Part shown: in pieces, positions 18,918 to 28,030 of the stretch
How the letters are laid out: each line of letters starts with the position of its first letter
Numbering within the stretch: position 1 is the first letter of the stretch
Origin: Pseudomonas capeferrum
Lineage (GTDB): Bacteria; Pseudomonadota; Gammaproteobacteria; Pseudomonadales; Pseudomonadaceae
Assembly (NCBI RefSeq): GCF_013523055.1
Contig: NZ_JAAMQM010000011.1
Span: 124,001 to 188,000, forward strand
Reading direction: 5' to 3'
DNA: 64,000 bases
Position numbers and translations under genes: made by a program
Notes under the pieces: generated by a model
Seen by the model: only the letters and a program-made list of their open reading frames with translations
Database searches by the model: none
Told to the model about the DNA's origin: nothing

Positions 18918-19874
18918 TCACCAACCCAACCTCGCACGCAGGCGCTGCCAGACGCCAAGGGGAGGATGAGTGCGCAGAGGTGCCTGCATGTGCTCGACGA
19001 TGCTACGACCCACCTCGGCAAAACTGAAACGGGAGATCGCCAGCTGGCGACCCTCGGCGGCAATTCGAGCGGACAATGATGGATCAGCGCGCAGCAGCTT
19101 CAATTTTTCCTGTAACTGTCCAATGCTCTGGTACAGCACCACGTTGTGCATGTCCCGCAGACCCAACGCACGGTTTTCGGCCTCACCCTGGTCATAAGCG
19201 AGCAGGACGCAGCCACAGGCCATCGCCTCGAAATTCTTGATCATGTATTCGCCCATGCCCACGTCGGCACTGACGAAGTAGCGGATACGGTTGAGCGTGT
19301 TGCAGTAGTCTTCGCCGGAGTTGGTCCGTGTGACCACCAGATTCTCTACTTTGCTCAACTCATCGAGCAGTGCCTTGCGCCCGCTGTAGGCAACGCTTCG
19401 TGTGCTGCCGACGAACGCCAGGTCGATATCGCGCTCACGCCCCTGGTCGGTCAGCAACTGCTCGTCATAGCCCTTGGGCACGAACACCGCGTCGAACCCT
19501 TCCTGACGCAGGCGCTCGCTGACCGTGAAGCCTGAACTGATGATCCTTGCCCACGGCAGCTTGTGGTAATGCGCGCTGAACTTGCCGGTGTACTTGCAAG
19601 GGATGTAGTTCTGATAGGCATCGTGTTCCAGGATGACCAGATTGGGCACGCTGCGGATGAAGGCGACCTGGCGGATCTCCTGCTTGAAACGCAGGAAGAA
19701 GACGATGCGGTCATAACGCTCGACGTCGACTTCACGCGTGAAGTACCCACGCAGATCGCGCTGCTCCTCGCTGCTCAGCCAGCGCAGATCGCAGTCGCAG
19801 TGGGCCGCGACGCCGTCATACAGGCGATCGAGGATCGCCCTTTGTTCTTTCTGGACCAGAAATAGGACTTTCAT
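18918..19874 (-). CDS. Ssg-like glycosyltransferase of the LPS/EPS cluster
   Basis: The 318-residue protein begins MKVLFLVQKEQRAILDRLYDG and has a C-terminal half typical of CgeB/GT1-type transferases (YFVSADVGMGEYMIKNFEAMACGCVLLAYD, then an E-rich segment). By position and N-terminal sequence it resembles Ssg, a Pseudomonas glycosyltransferase that affects LPS and exopolysaccharide; this is from memory and not verified. The ATG at 19872-19874 has AAGGAAAGCA directly upstream, which sets the start. It precedes the tail-anchored glycosyltransferase and follows the deacetylase in the same operon. Confidence 0.82.
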   Translation of the reverse strand: MKVLFLVQKEQRAILDRLYDGVAAHCDCDLRWLSSEEQRDLRGYFTREVDVERYDRIVFFLRFKQEIRQVAFIRSVPNLVILEHDAYQNYIPCKYTGKFSAHYHKLPWARIISSGFTVSERLRQEGFDAVFVPKGYDEQLLTDQGRERDIDLAFVGSTRSVAYSGRKALLDELSKVENLVVTRTNSGEDYCNTLNRIRYFVSADVGMGEYMIKNFEAMACGCVLLAYDQGEAENRALGLRDMHNVVLYQSIGQLQEKLKLLRADPSLSARIAAEGRQLAISRFSFAEVGRSIVEHMQAPLRTHPPLGVWQRLRARLGW

Positions 19875-19915
19875 TGCTTTCCTTGGACGCTCGACGCCCT
19901 GGCGATCACCCTGCT

Positions 19916-21322
19916 TCACAGGTCGCGACGCCAGAACAGTTCATGACGGCGCACGGCCTTGCGAAAGAATTCATTCTCGCCATAAGGCGAGGGTCGACGC
20001 CCGGCCAGCCAACGTTGCAGCAGGCGACGCAGGCGGCGCTTGAAAGGCGCTGGCGGTTGCAGGTCATGCATCATGCCAAGGGCCATGGCCTTGTCGCGCT
20101 GGGTCGCCTCGTCCAGCACCAGGCTGTAGGGGGTCCAGGCTGCTATGGCCTCGAGTTGCGGGGGCAGCGCTACACCATCGCCGCTGTCGCCCATTGGCCA
20201 ACGGTCGTTGTCATGCAGGTGGTTGGCGTAGCACAGCAGGGTTTCCGGCTGCCAGGCGAGACCCTGCAACGCCTCGAACACCGCGGCCTGGGCACAGACA
20301 TGATCAGGGTGCGGGTCGAGCGTCGGATGCGGCATCACCAGCACGTGAGGCCGTGCCTTTTCGAGCATTGCGCGCAGGTCCGCCAGCAGGTTGTTCCAGG
20401 TCGGCGCGCCATCGGCGTCGCCTGGCAACGGGAACGGATTGAAACAGCGGAATGGACGGATATCGACCATATCGGCCTCACGCGATGCCTGGGGCTGATA
20501 GGGAGCCGCCTGCATGGCGGGCAGTTGCAGACAGAAATAGCCCAGTTGCACGCAGCGTGACTCGGGCACCCCGGCCCAGCGTGGCACGGCGATGCTGTCC
20601 CAGGCGCGCAGCCGCCCTTTCATCCGCGCGGCCTCGGCAGAGCTCATGCCCATCTGGCGATAGTGCTCGGCTTCGATTTCACCGGCGGTCAGGGTGACTA
20701 CCCAGCTTTCATCGCACTGACTGTACAGGCCGTAGGCGGCCAGTTCGGCGTCATCGGCATGCGGCGCAATGACCATGACACGACGCCGACGCAGATCGCT
20801 CGCCGGCGTCATCCACAGACGCATCGGGCCCGCCAACCGGCAGTGCCGACCTTGTAGTCGCAGCCGCCCCGCCTGCAATGGCGCCGCCAGGCCTGTCAGG
20901 TTGAGAAAACGCATCCCGTCGACACCTCGCTCGAAGGTCTGCCGATCATGGATTTCATCACCTTCCAGCAGCTCCACCCGCGGGTCGAGCAGACGCCCCA
21001 GCCAACCGCTCCTGATTCGAACTTCGAGGAGCAGGGTTTCCTCGCCCTCGAGGCTGACATCAGCCACGAGCCTGCCGTCCCGCAGCTCGACCGCGAGTTC
21101 ACGGGTCTGCTCGGCGAACCGAAACCGATAATCCTCGCCGGGGGAATAGAACAGGTGGTCGGCGAACCAGGCTTCGTGGGCCATCCACAGCAGCGGCAGC
21201 AGCAACAGGGGCAGCCACCAGGCCAGGATGATCCCGGACAGAAGCGACAGCGCCAGCCCCGCCAACACGCCCAAGCGCTTGTTGCGCCGGTGGCGCTTGA
21301 GCAATTGCTGCTTGCGGCTCAC
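19916..21322 (-). CDS. dnpA: PIG-L family deacetylase, DnpA-type
   Basis: The 468-residue protein has a membrane segment near the N-terminus (about residues 18-47), a beta-rich middle region, and a PIG-L/LmbE deacetylase domain with VIAPHADDAELAAYG and MPHPTLDPHPDHV, which supply the zinc-binding His and Asp residues. Family members remove N-acetyl groups from amino sugars. In P. aeruginosa the syntenic gene dnpA is linked to persister formation and LPS, which I recall from the literature. I chose a GTG at 21320-21322 that overlaps the mig-14 stop by four bases (GTGA), giving tight coupling. Confidence 0.85.
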   Translation of the reverse strand: MSRKQQLLKRHRRNKRLGVLAGLALSLLSGIILAWWLPLLLLPLLWMAHEAWFADHLFYSPGEDYRFRFAEQTRELAVELRDGRLVADVSLEGEETLLLEVRIRSGWLGRLLDPRVELLEGDEIHDRQTFERGVDGMRFLNLTGLAAPLQAGRLRLQGRHCRLAGPMRLWMTPASDLRRRRVMVIAPHADDAELAAYGLYSQCDESWVVTLTAGEIEAEHYRQMGMSSAEAARMKGRLRAWDSIAVPRWAGVPESRCVQLGYFCLQLPAMQAAPYQPQASREADMVDIRPFRCFNPFPLPGDADGAPTWNNLLADLRAMLEKARPHVLVMPHPTLDPHPDHVCAQAAVFEALQGLAWQPETLLCYANHLHDNDRWPMGDSGDGVALPPQLEAIAAWTPYSLVLDEATQRDKAMALGMMHDLQPPAPFKRRLRRLLQRWLAGRRPSPYGENEFFRKAVRRHELFWRRDL

Positions 21323-22215
21323 ACCTGCCACACCGGCACGGGGTTGCACCAACGATCCTTGTACTCGCGATCGGCACGACCGAAGGAGAACCGCAGCGGC
21401 TTGTTGCGCTCGCGCGCATCTTCCCAGGCCGCCTGGGTATTGAGGAAGCTCAGGACGCTACCGGGGCTGAAGGCTTTGGTCTCGGGGTCGACGCCGCCGT
21501 TGACGTATTCGACGCTGATCCACTCAGGGGCTTCTACCCGATACACCAGCTGGATGGCGATGGGCGCGGACTCGAGAAACAGCACCGAACCGATCAGCAG
21601 CTCGCGCAGTCGCTCCAGCACCTCGGTCATGCGTGCCGCGCCCGTGGCGGGGAACCCCCAACGTCGCTGGAACAGGTCGCAGTACATCGATGCGATTTCC
21701 TGTGCGCTGAAGTCGCTCAACGGGCGCACCTGCCCGCCCGCCTCCTCCAGCAGACGCAACTCACGGCGCTGGTTGTAACGGAATTTCTTCGACAGGTCCT
21801 CGTGGGCACGCGCCATGGCGAGCTGCTCGGTCTGCGGCCTGAGTCCCTGAAAGCGCCCCTGGTTGAGCTCGGACAGATAGCGTGCGGCGTGACGCAGTGG
21901 TGCCTCGGCTCGCGCGGCGGCGGGCAGGATGATTTCGGCGTTGCCCAGGTCGAACAGCGCTTTCTTGCCCTGTCGCTTGAGCACGTCCTTGGACAAGGCC
22001 AGGTAACGCCCCCAAGTCGGGATCGCGGCCTGGAGCGTGCCGCCCTGCTCCCAACCCAGGTAGCGGACCGGGATCTGCGCCAGCTCGGCCAGTTGCTCGA
22101 CGACCAGAGGATGAGTCGCGACACTGCCGCCAAAACGCTGCCAGGCATCGGCGTAAGTGGCGGCATCGATGGCCTGCCAGCCACGCTCGCGAAACGCTTG
22201 AATACGATTGAACAT
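21319..22215 (-). CDS. mig-14: Mig-14 family protein (GNAT-like fold)
   Basis: The 298-residue protein matches the Mig-14 family by sequence feel (HPLVVEQLAELAQIPVRYLGW, LSKKFRYNQRRELRLLEEAGG) and by its place between a PIG-L deacetylase and a core glycosyltransferase. It has a GNAT/FemAB-like second half. Mig-14 is associated with resistance to antimicrobial peptides in Salmonella and Pseudomonas; the biochemical step is not settled. Start and stop overlap the neighbouring genes by one and four bases. Confidence 0.82.
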   Translation of the reverse strand: MFNRIQAFRERGWQAIDAATYADAWQRFGGSVATHPLVVEQLAELAQIPVRYLGWEQGGTLQAAIPTWGRYLALSKDVLKRQGKKALFDLGNAEIILPAAARAEAPLRHAARYLSELNQGRFQGLRPQTEQLAMARAHEDLSKKFRYNQRRELRLLEEAGGQVRPLSDFSAQEIASMYCDLFQRRWGFPATGAARMTEVLERLRELLIGSVLFLESAPIAIQLVYRVEAPEWISVEYVNGGVDPETKAFSPGSVLSFLNTQAAWEDARERNKPLRFSFGRADREYKDRWCNPVPVWQV

Positions 22216-23345
22216 CAGGCCTCCGCTACCAGGGCGCGGACCTGAGGCAACTGCCAGAAGGTTGCACGCACGGCTTCGTCGGAAAAGCGCTGGTCCAGCC
22301 GCTCAAGCATGTGCGAGGCGCATGCCTGTCGCTGGATGTCGTCCAGTGCGGCCATGTGCCGAAGGCCTTGGCCGAGTTGGTCGGCGTCACCCAGCGGGAA
22401 CAGCATTCCCACCCCCTCGACCACTTCGCGGGCCCCACCGCAAGCGGTCGCCAGCACCGGCACGCCGGCGACCATGGCTTCCAGCAGTACCATGCCGAAA
22501 GGCTCGTGATCGGAACTCAGGGCAAATACATCGAAGGCCTGGAAATAACGTCGGGCATCGGCGACCTGGCCGAGAAGGTCGACCTGGGCGGCAATTCCCA
22601 GTTCGGCAGCCTGGGTCCTGAGTGCCTGTTCGAGGCGTCCCTCACCCAGTATCACCAGCCGGGATCCGGCGGGAAGACCTGGCAGTGCCTTGGCAAAGCC
22701 ACGCAGCAAGGTGACCTGATCCTTGTCCGGATGCAGGCGACCGACGTTGCCGACGATCCAGGCCTGCGAATCCAGGCCAAGGTGCTGTCGTGCCTGCTCG
22801 CGAGAGACCAGGTTCGCCTGCAGCGCCGCGACATCGATACGGTTGTAGAGCGTCTGAATGCGCTCGCCGGGCCATTGCGGCAGACAACGACGCATGTCGT
22901 CGCGCACCGCGTCCGACACGCCCAGCAGGCTCAAGCGCTTGCGATGCAGATTGGCGAACAGCCGTCGACCGGCTCGCTGGTAGTCACCGAACGCGTGATG
23001 CACGCCGATCACCGGCAGGTCGGTCGCGAGCAGCGCGACATAGATGGGCTTGAAGCGGTGGGCGATGCAGAAGCTGAAATCACGCTCGGCGGCGATCTTG
23101 CGCAGGGCGCGGATCGCGTCGAGTTTCAAGCCACGTACCGCCTTGGAGCTGAATGTCAGGAACAGCACTTCGTCCGAAGCGCAGCCGGCCGCTACCCGCG
23201 GATCGGCGGCGCCGGTGAGGAACACCGTGGTGACCTTGTAGCCACGGCCCTGGAACAGGCTGGCGTATTGCCGGGCACAGTCCAGGAACGGGCCATCATA
23301 GCCATGGCAGAACTGCAGGACACGCGGTTCAGAGCGGCTGGTCAT
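22215..23345 (-). CDS. Glycosyltransferase, GT4 type (WapH-like position)
   Basis: The 376-residue protein is a GT-B glycosyltransferase: N-terminal VLQFCHGYDGPFLDCARQY, a central VGNVGRLHPDKDQVTLLRGF donor domain and SDHEPFGMVLLEAMVAGVPV with the conserved Glu pair. It probably acts on the LPS core; in P. aeruginosa the gene in this position is wapH. The start at 23343-23345 lies within the last codons of the carbamoyltransferase gene (17-bp overlap), and its stop overlaps the mig-14 start by one base. Confidence 0.88.
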   Translation of the reverse strand: MTSRSEPRVLQFCHGYDGPFLDCARQYASLFQGRGYKVTTVFLTGAADPRVAAGCASDEVLFLTFSSKAVRGLKLDAIRALRKIAAERDFSFCIAHRFKPIYVALLATDLPVIGVHHAFGDYQRAGRRLFANLHRKRLSLLGVSDAVRDDMRRCLPQWPGERIQTLYNRIDVAALQANLVSREQARQHLGLDSQAWIVGNVGRLHPDKDQVTLLRGFAKALPGLPAGSRLVILGEGRLEQALRTQAAELGIAAQVDLLGQVADARRYFQAFDVFALSSDHEPFGMVLLEAMVAGVPVLATACGGAREVVEGVGMLFPLGDADQLGQGLRHMAALDDIQRQACASHMLERLDQRFSDEAVRATFWQLPQVRALVAEA

Positions 23346-25086
23346 ACAGGTTCGCACCGTCCTTGACCACCAGGATGTCTTCCATGATCAGGTACTGAAG
23401 GTCGGAGCCGAAGAACATGTTCAGCGCATCGGTCGGCGAGCAGATCATCGGCTCGCCACGGCGATTGAGCGAGGTGTTCAACGACACGCCGTTGCCGGTC
23501 AGGTCCTCCAGTGCCTTCATCATGTCGTAGTAGCGCGGGTTGTATTCGCGCTTGAGCACCTGGGCGCGCGAAGTGCCATCTTCATGGACGACCTCGGGCA
23601 CGCGGGTCTTCCACTCCTCGGCCACCTCGAAGGTGAACGTCATGAAAGGCGCCGGATGATCGACCTTGATCATCTGCGAGCCCACGGTATCGAGCATCGA
23701 AGGGCAGAACGGCCTCCAGCGCTCGCGGAACTTGATCTGCTCGTTGATGCGATTGGCCACGCCCGGCACGCTTGGGCAGCCGATGATCGAACGACCGCCC
23801 AGCGCACGTGGTCCGAACTCCATGCGGCCCTGGAACCAGGCCACCGGATTGCCATCGACCATGATCTTGGCGATACGCTGCGGCATGTCCTCGATCTTGC
23901 GCCATTTCGGCTGGCTCGGATGACGGGCACAGGCCGCGATCACGTCTTCGTTGGAGTAGCTTGGGCCGAGATAGACGTGCTCCATCTTCTCGACCGGAAC
24001 GCCGCGAGCGTGCGAGACATAGGCCGCCGCACCAACGGCGGTCCCGGCGTCACCGGAAGCCGGCTGAACGAACAGTTCCTTGAGATCGGGACGCGCGATG
24101 ATCTTCTGGTTCAGCTTGACGTTCAACGCGCAGCCGCCGGCAAAGGCCAGCTTGCCGGTATCCCTGAGGATATCGCCAAGGTAATGGTCGATCATCTGCA
24201 GCGCCAGCTTCTCGAACAAGGCCTGCATGCTGGCCGCGTAGTGGATGTACGGCTCGTCGGCGATGTCGCCTTCGCGCTTGGGACCCAGCCACTCGATCAG
24301 CTTGGGCGAGAAGTAGAAGCCCTTGCCCTTTTCCTTGTGCCGACGCAGGCCGATGACGTTGGCGTACTCGGTGTTGATCACCAGTTCACCGTTCTCGAAA
24401 CTGGCCAGGCGCGAGAAATCGTACTTGCTGGCGTCGCCATAGGGCGCCATGCCCATGACCTTGAACTCGCCGTCGAGCATCTCGAACCCGAGGAACTCGG
24501 TGATCGCGCCGTACAGACCGCCCAAAGAGTCCGGATCGAAGAACTCCTTGATCTTGTGGATGCGGCCATTCTCGCCGTAGCCAAAGAAAGTCGTGGCGTA
24601 TTCGCCCTTGCCGTCGATACCGAGGATCGCGGTCTTTTCCTTGAAACCGGAACAGTGATAGGCACTGGAGGCATGGGCCAAGTGGTGCTCGACCGGCTCG
24701 ATCTTGATCTTCTTGGGATCGAAGCCCAGCTGCTCCAGGCACCAGACGATCTTCTTGCGGTAGCGCTTGTAGCGACGGTTGCCCATCAGGATGGCGTCGA
24801 GGGCACGATCCGGCGCGTACCAGTAGCGCTTGGCATAGTGCCAGCGAGCCTTGCCGAACAGGCTGATCGGCGCAAAGGGGATGGCCACCACGTCGACGTC
24901 CGACGGCTTGATGCCGGCCTGTTCAAGACAGAACTTCGCCGACTCGTAGGGCATGCGGTTCTTTGCATGCTTGTCACGCACGAAGCGCTCTTCTTCGGCG
25001 GCGGCAATCAGCTTGCCGTCGATGTACAGGGCCGCGGAAGGGTCATGGCTAAGGGCGCCGGACAGGCCAAGAATCGTCAATGCCAA
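23329..25086 (-). CDS. Carbamoyltransferase (NodU/CmcH/TobZ type), LPS modification
   Basis: The 585-residue enzyme uses carbamoyl phosphate and ATP to carbamoylate a hydroxyl group. Here the likely target is an inner-core heptose, as known for Pseudomonas LPS. It has a Kae1-like domain with ILGLSGALSHDPSAAL and the metal-binding EHHLAHASSAYH, GGCALNVKLNQ further on, and a C-terminal domain with FGPRALGGRSIIGCPS. I chose the TTG at 25084-25086: AGAGG lies eight bases upstream and homologues start at this point (ALTILGL), while the longer in-frame reading adds 35 unrelated residues. It heads the run dnpA, mig-14 and the core glycosyltransferases. Confidence 0.92.
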   Translation of the reverse strand: MALTILGLSGALSHDPSAALYIDGKLIAAAEEERFVRDKHAKNRMPYESAKFCLEQAGIKPSDVDVVAIPFAPISLFGKARWHYAKRYWYAPDRALDAILMGNRRYKRYRKKIVWCLEQLGFDPKKIKIEPVEHHLAHASSAYHCSGFKEKTAILGIDGKGEYATTFFGYGENGRIHKIKEFFDPDSLGGLYGAITEFLGFEMLDGEFKVMGMAPYGDASKYDFSRLASFENGELVINTEYANVIGLRRHKEKGKGFYFSPKLIEWLGPKREGDIADEPYIHYAASMQALFEKLALQMIDHYLGDILRDTGKLAFAGGCALNVKLNQKIIARPDLKELFVQPASGDAGTAVGAAAYVSHARGVPVEKMEHVYLGPSYSNEDVIAACARHPSQPKWRKIEDMPQRIAKIMVDGNPVAWFQGRMEFGPRALGGRSIIGCPSVPGVANRINEQIKFRERWRPFCPSMLDTVGSQMIKVDHPAPFMTFTFEVAEEWKTRVPEVVHEDGTSRAQVLKREYNPRYYDMMKALEDLTGNGVSLNTSLNRRGEPMICSPTDALNMFFGSDLQYLIMEDILVVKDGANLYDQPL

Positions 25087-25228
25087 GGGACTAGCCTCTT
25101 CATTCGGTAAAAATGCGCCTCGGCCGCAAGGGGGCGGATGGCAGCGAAAGAGCGGGATTATAACGCAAAGCGCAGCGCCGTGAGCCGTCACAGCGCCGCC
25201 TCTGAATCAAACGGAATCGGCTGTCGGG

Positions 25229-26065
25229 TTATTCCGCGATCAGCCAGTCCATGCGCCAGCTGCCCTCGCTCTGGGCCAGCTCGCTCGCCAGCCAGGGCAG
25301 CAGCTCACGCAGCTCGTCCTCCAGCCCCCACGGCGGGTTGGCGATGGCCAGGCCCGAACCGTTGAGCCCTTGCGGGCTGTCCTGGGGATGCACGTAGAGC
25401 TCGGCCCGCAGCAGCTTGGGCGCGCCGGTGCTGGTGAGATCCTGATAGAAACGGGTCAACTGGCGTTGATCCTTGATCGGGTACCAGATCGCTGCGACGG
25501 TCTGGCGCATGCGGCCGATCGCCTCCTTGATCGCCATGCAGCAGCGCTTGAGCTCGTCGGCCTGCTCGAAGGGTGGATCGATCAGCATCACCGCGCGCTT
25601 TTCCTGCACCGGCAGCAGGGCCCGAGGCACATGCCAGCCCTCGCCAAGGTGCACGGTCACGCGCGGGTCCTTCTTCATGTTTTCCTTGAGCAACGGCCCG
25701 TCTTCGGGGTGTTTCTCGTTGAGCAGCACGCGATCCTGCTGGCGCATCAGGCGTCGCGCCAACTCGGGCGAGCCAGGGTAGTAGCGCAACTCGCCTTCCG
25801 GATTGAGACGCTTGATGATGCGCAGATAGTCGGCGGTAACGGCGGGAAGGTCATCGCGTCCCCATAGGCGGGCCACGCCTTCGAGGTACTCGCCGGTGCG
25901 CGTCGCCTGGTCACCCTGCAGGTCGTACAGGCCGAGCCCGGCATGGGTATCGAGATAGGCGAACGGCTGTTCCTTGCGCGACATCAGCGCGATCAGTCGG
26001 GTCAGCACGATATGTTTGAAGACGTCGGCATGGTTGCCGGCGTGAAAGGCGTGACGATAGTTCAT
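25229..26065 (-). CDS. rlmJ: 23S rRNA (adenine2030-N6)-methyltransferase RlmJ
   Basis: RlmJ methylates A2030 in the ribosomal peptidyl-transferase region using SAM. The 278-residue protein begins MNYRHAFHAGNHADVFKH, a clear family signature, has the DPPFE catalytic motif (variant of N/D-P-P-Y) and a C-terminal NPPWGLEDEL stretch. I chose the ATG at 26063-26065 because GGAG lies eight bases upstream. It stands between the LPS cluster and putP and is probably transcribed on its own. Confidence 0.95.
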   Translation of the reverse strand: MNYRHAFHAGNHADVFKHIVLTRLIALMSRKEQPFAYLDTHAGLGLYDLQGDQATRTGEYLEGVARLWGRDDLPAVTADYLRIIKRLNPEGELRYYPGSPELARRLMRQQDRVLLNEKHPEDGPLLKENMKKDPRVTVHLGEGWHVPRALLPVQEKRAVMLIDPPFEQADELKRCCMAIKEAIGRMRQTVAAIWYPIKDQRQLTRFYQDLTSTGAPKLLRAELYVHPQDSPQGLNGSGLAIANPPWGLEDELRELLPWLASELAQSEGSWRMDWLIAE

Positions 26066-26136
26066 GGCAACTCCTGCAGGACGGGGAAGTTTACCTTGTC
26101 GCGCCACGTCCGTCAGGCGAAGCCCGCCGAAACGAC

Positions 26137-26170
26137 AGCGGCCCGTGCTTCCGGGGAGGCACGGGCCGCT
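26137..26170 (-). terminator. Terminator hairpin after putP
   Basis: A 12-bp perfect stem (AGCGGCCCGTGC at 26137-26148 and its complement at 26159-26170) with a 10-base loop lies 22 bases after the putP stop and before rlmJ. On the minus strand it is followed by GTCGTTT, a short U-rich tail. Confidence 0.75.
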
Positions 26171-26192
26171 TCAGGCGTCGTTCAACGCTGCA

Positions 26193-27677
26193 TCACTTGT
26201 TGGCGTGGTAGTCCGCCTCGGCGCTGTCGAAGCGCGACAGCATGGTGGCGGTCGGACGACCCATCTTGCTGACCAGCAGGATGACGATACTGGCCAACAG
26301 GAAGCCCGGGATGATTTCATACAGCCCGATGGTATCGACCTGCTTCCACACCACCACGGTCACGGCGCCGACCACGATACCGGCCAGCGCGCCGTTGCGG
26401 GTCATGCCCTTCCACAGCACGGAGATCAGGATCACCGGACCGAAGGCGGCACCGAAGCCGGCCCAGGCATAGGACACCAGACCCAGCACGCGGTTTTCCG
26501 GGTTCGAAGCGATGAAGATGGCGATCAGCGCAACGGCCAGGACCATCATGCGGCCGACCCATACCAGCTCACCCTGCGACGCATTCTTGCGCAGGAAGGC
26601 CTTGTAGAAGTCCTCGGTCAGCGCGCTGGAGCAGACCAGAAGCTGGCAGCTCAAGGTACTCATGACCGCCGCCAGGATGGCCGACAGCAGCACACCGGCA
26701 ACCCAGGGGTTGAAGAGGATCTTCGCCAGCTCGATGAACACACGCTCAGGGTTCTCGGTGACCGGACCGGCGAGGTCAGGATTGGCCGAGAAGTAGGCGA
26801 TGCCGAAGAAGCCGACGGCGCAGGTACCGGCCAGGCAGAGGATCATCCAGGTCATGGAGATACGGCGTGCCTTGGCGATCGACTTGACCGAATCGGCAGC
26901 CATGAAGCGCGCCAGGATGTGCGGCTGACCGAAGTAGCCCAGACCCCAGCCCATCAGCGAGATGATGCCGATGAAGGTCGCGCCCTTGAACATGTCGAAG
27001 TGCGCCGGATTCTGCGCCTCGATCGCCAGGAAGGTAGTATCGATGCCACCGGTGGAAATCAGCACGATGATCGGCGTGAGGATCAGCGCGAAGATCATCA
27101 GCGATGCCTGCACGGTATCGGTCCAGCTGACCGCCAGGAAGCCACCCACGAAGGTGTAGGCGATGGTGGCGGCGGCACCGGCCCACAGCGCGGTTTCATA
27201 GGACATGCCGAAGGTGCTTTCGAACAGGCGAGCCCCCGCGACGATGCCGGACGCGCAATAGATGGTGAAGAAGACCAGGATGACGATGGCGGAAATGACC
27301 CGCAGCATGCCGCTCTTGTCCTCGAAGCGACTGGCGAAATAATCCGGCAGGGTGAGGGCATCGCCATTGTGCTCGGTCTGCACACGCAGACGACCGGCGA
27401 CGAACAGCCAGTTCAGGTAGGCGCCGACGGTCAGGCCGATGGCGATCCAGGCTTCGGAAAGACCGGACATGTAGATGGCGCCCGGCAGGCCCATCAGCAA
27501 CCAGCCACTCATGTCCGAAGCACCGGCCGAGAGCGCGGTCACCACGGAACCGAGGCTGCGCCCGCCAAGAATGTAGTCGGAAAGGTTTTTGGTGGAGCGA
27601 TAGGCTATGAAGCCGATCAAGACCATTATTGCGATGTAGATCACGAAGGTAATCGTGAGGGGATTACTTGCACCCAT
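26193..27677 (-). CDS. putP: Sodium/proline symporter PutP
   Basis: PutP imports proline with sodium across the inner membrane for catabolism by PutA. The 494-residue protein has about thirteen membrane helices of the SSS family, with SDYILGGRSLGS, ALSAGASDMSGWLLMGLPG (the sodium and proline site region) and VGAYLNWLFVAGRLR. It is divergent from putA. Eight GTTGCA motifs between the two start codons indicate joint repression by PutA when proline is absent. Confidence 0.97.
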   Translation of the reverse strand: MGASNPLTITFVIYIAIMVLIGFIAYRSTKNLSDYILGGRSLGSVVTALSAGASDMSGWLLMGLPGAIYMSGLSEAWIAIGLTVGAYLNWLFVAGRLRVQTEHNGDALTLPDYFASRFEDKSGMLRVISAIVILVFFTIYCASGIVAGARLFESTFGMSYETALWAGAAATIAYTFVGGFLAVSWTDTVQASLMIFALILTPIIVLISTGGIDTTFLAIEAQNPAHFDMFKGATFIGIISLMGWGLGYFGQPHILARFMAADSVKSIAKARRISMTWMILCLAGTCAVGFFGIAYFSANPDLAGPVTENPERVFIELAKILFNPWVAGVLLSAILAAVMSTLSCQLLVCSSALTEDFYKAFLRKNASQGELVWVGRMMVLAVALIAIFIASNPENRVLGLVSYAWAGFGAAFGPVILISVLWKGMTRNGALAGIVVGAVTVVVWKQVDTIGLYEIIPGFLLASIVILLVSKMGRPTATMLSRFDSAEADYHANK

Positions 27678-27707
27678 GTTGTTGTGCCCTGGCGTTTGTT
27701 TTTATCT

Positions 27708-27797
27708 TGCAACCACATTGTGCGCAGTTGCACCCAGCGGGCGAATCCTATGCAACATTCTTTATAAGGTGCAACCATTTTCACCAACTAAGTTGCA
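27708..27797. promoter_or_regulatory. putP-side cluster of five PutA operator motifs (GTTGCA)
   Basis: GTTGCA, the core bound by the PutA ribbon-helix-helix domain in E. coli, occurs at 27727 and 27792 on the plus strand and at 27708, 27751 and 27770 on the minus strand (as TGCAAC). Several extend to GTTGCACC. Spacings are about 19-24 bp. The cluster lies 31-120 bp from the putP start, where a repressor would block transcription. Confidence 0.8.
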
Positions 27798-27920
27798 CCT
27801 TGTAGGGCTTGCCCTACAAATGGCGTTTTTTTGCTCCTTTTTGGAGCAAAGATAGGATTATTCATATCAAAACGCACCATGAATGCCCAGTTTCCCCAGG
27901 GTCTTTCCATGATCGGACGA

Positions 27921-27963
27921 GTTGCACCATTTCTTGTAAAAATTTGGGTTGCACAAGGTTGCA
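27921..27963 (+). promoter_or_regulatory. putA-side cluster of three PutA operator motifs (GTTGCA)
   Basis: GTTGCA occurs at 27921, 27948 and 27958, all on the plus strand. The last two are only 10 bp apart, one helical turn. They lie 68-110 bp before the putA start, so PutA can autoregulate its own gene. Confidence 0.8.
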
Positions 27964-28030
27964 CCCGAATTGCCCTGCAGCTAATCTTGCGCCAGCTTAA
28001 GCCACACCGTGGCAATAATGAGGACAAGAA

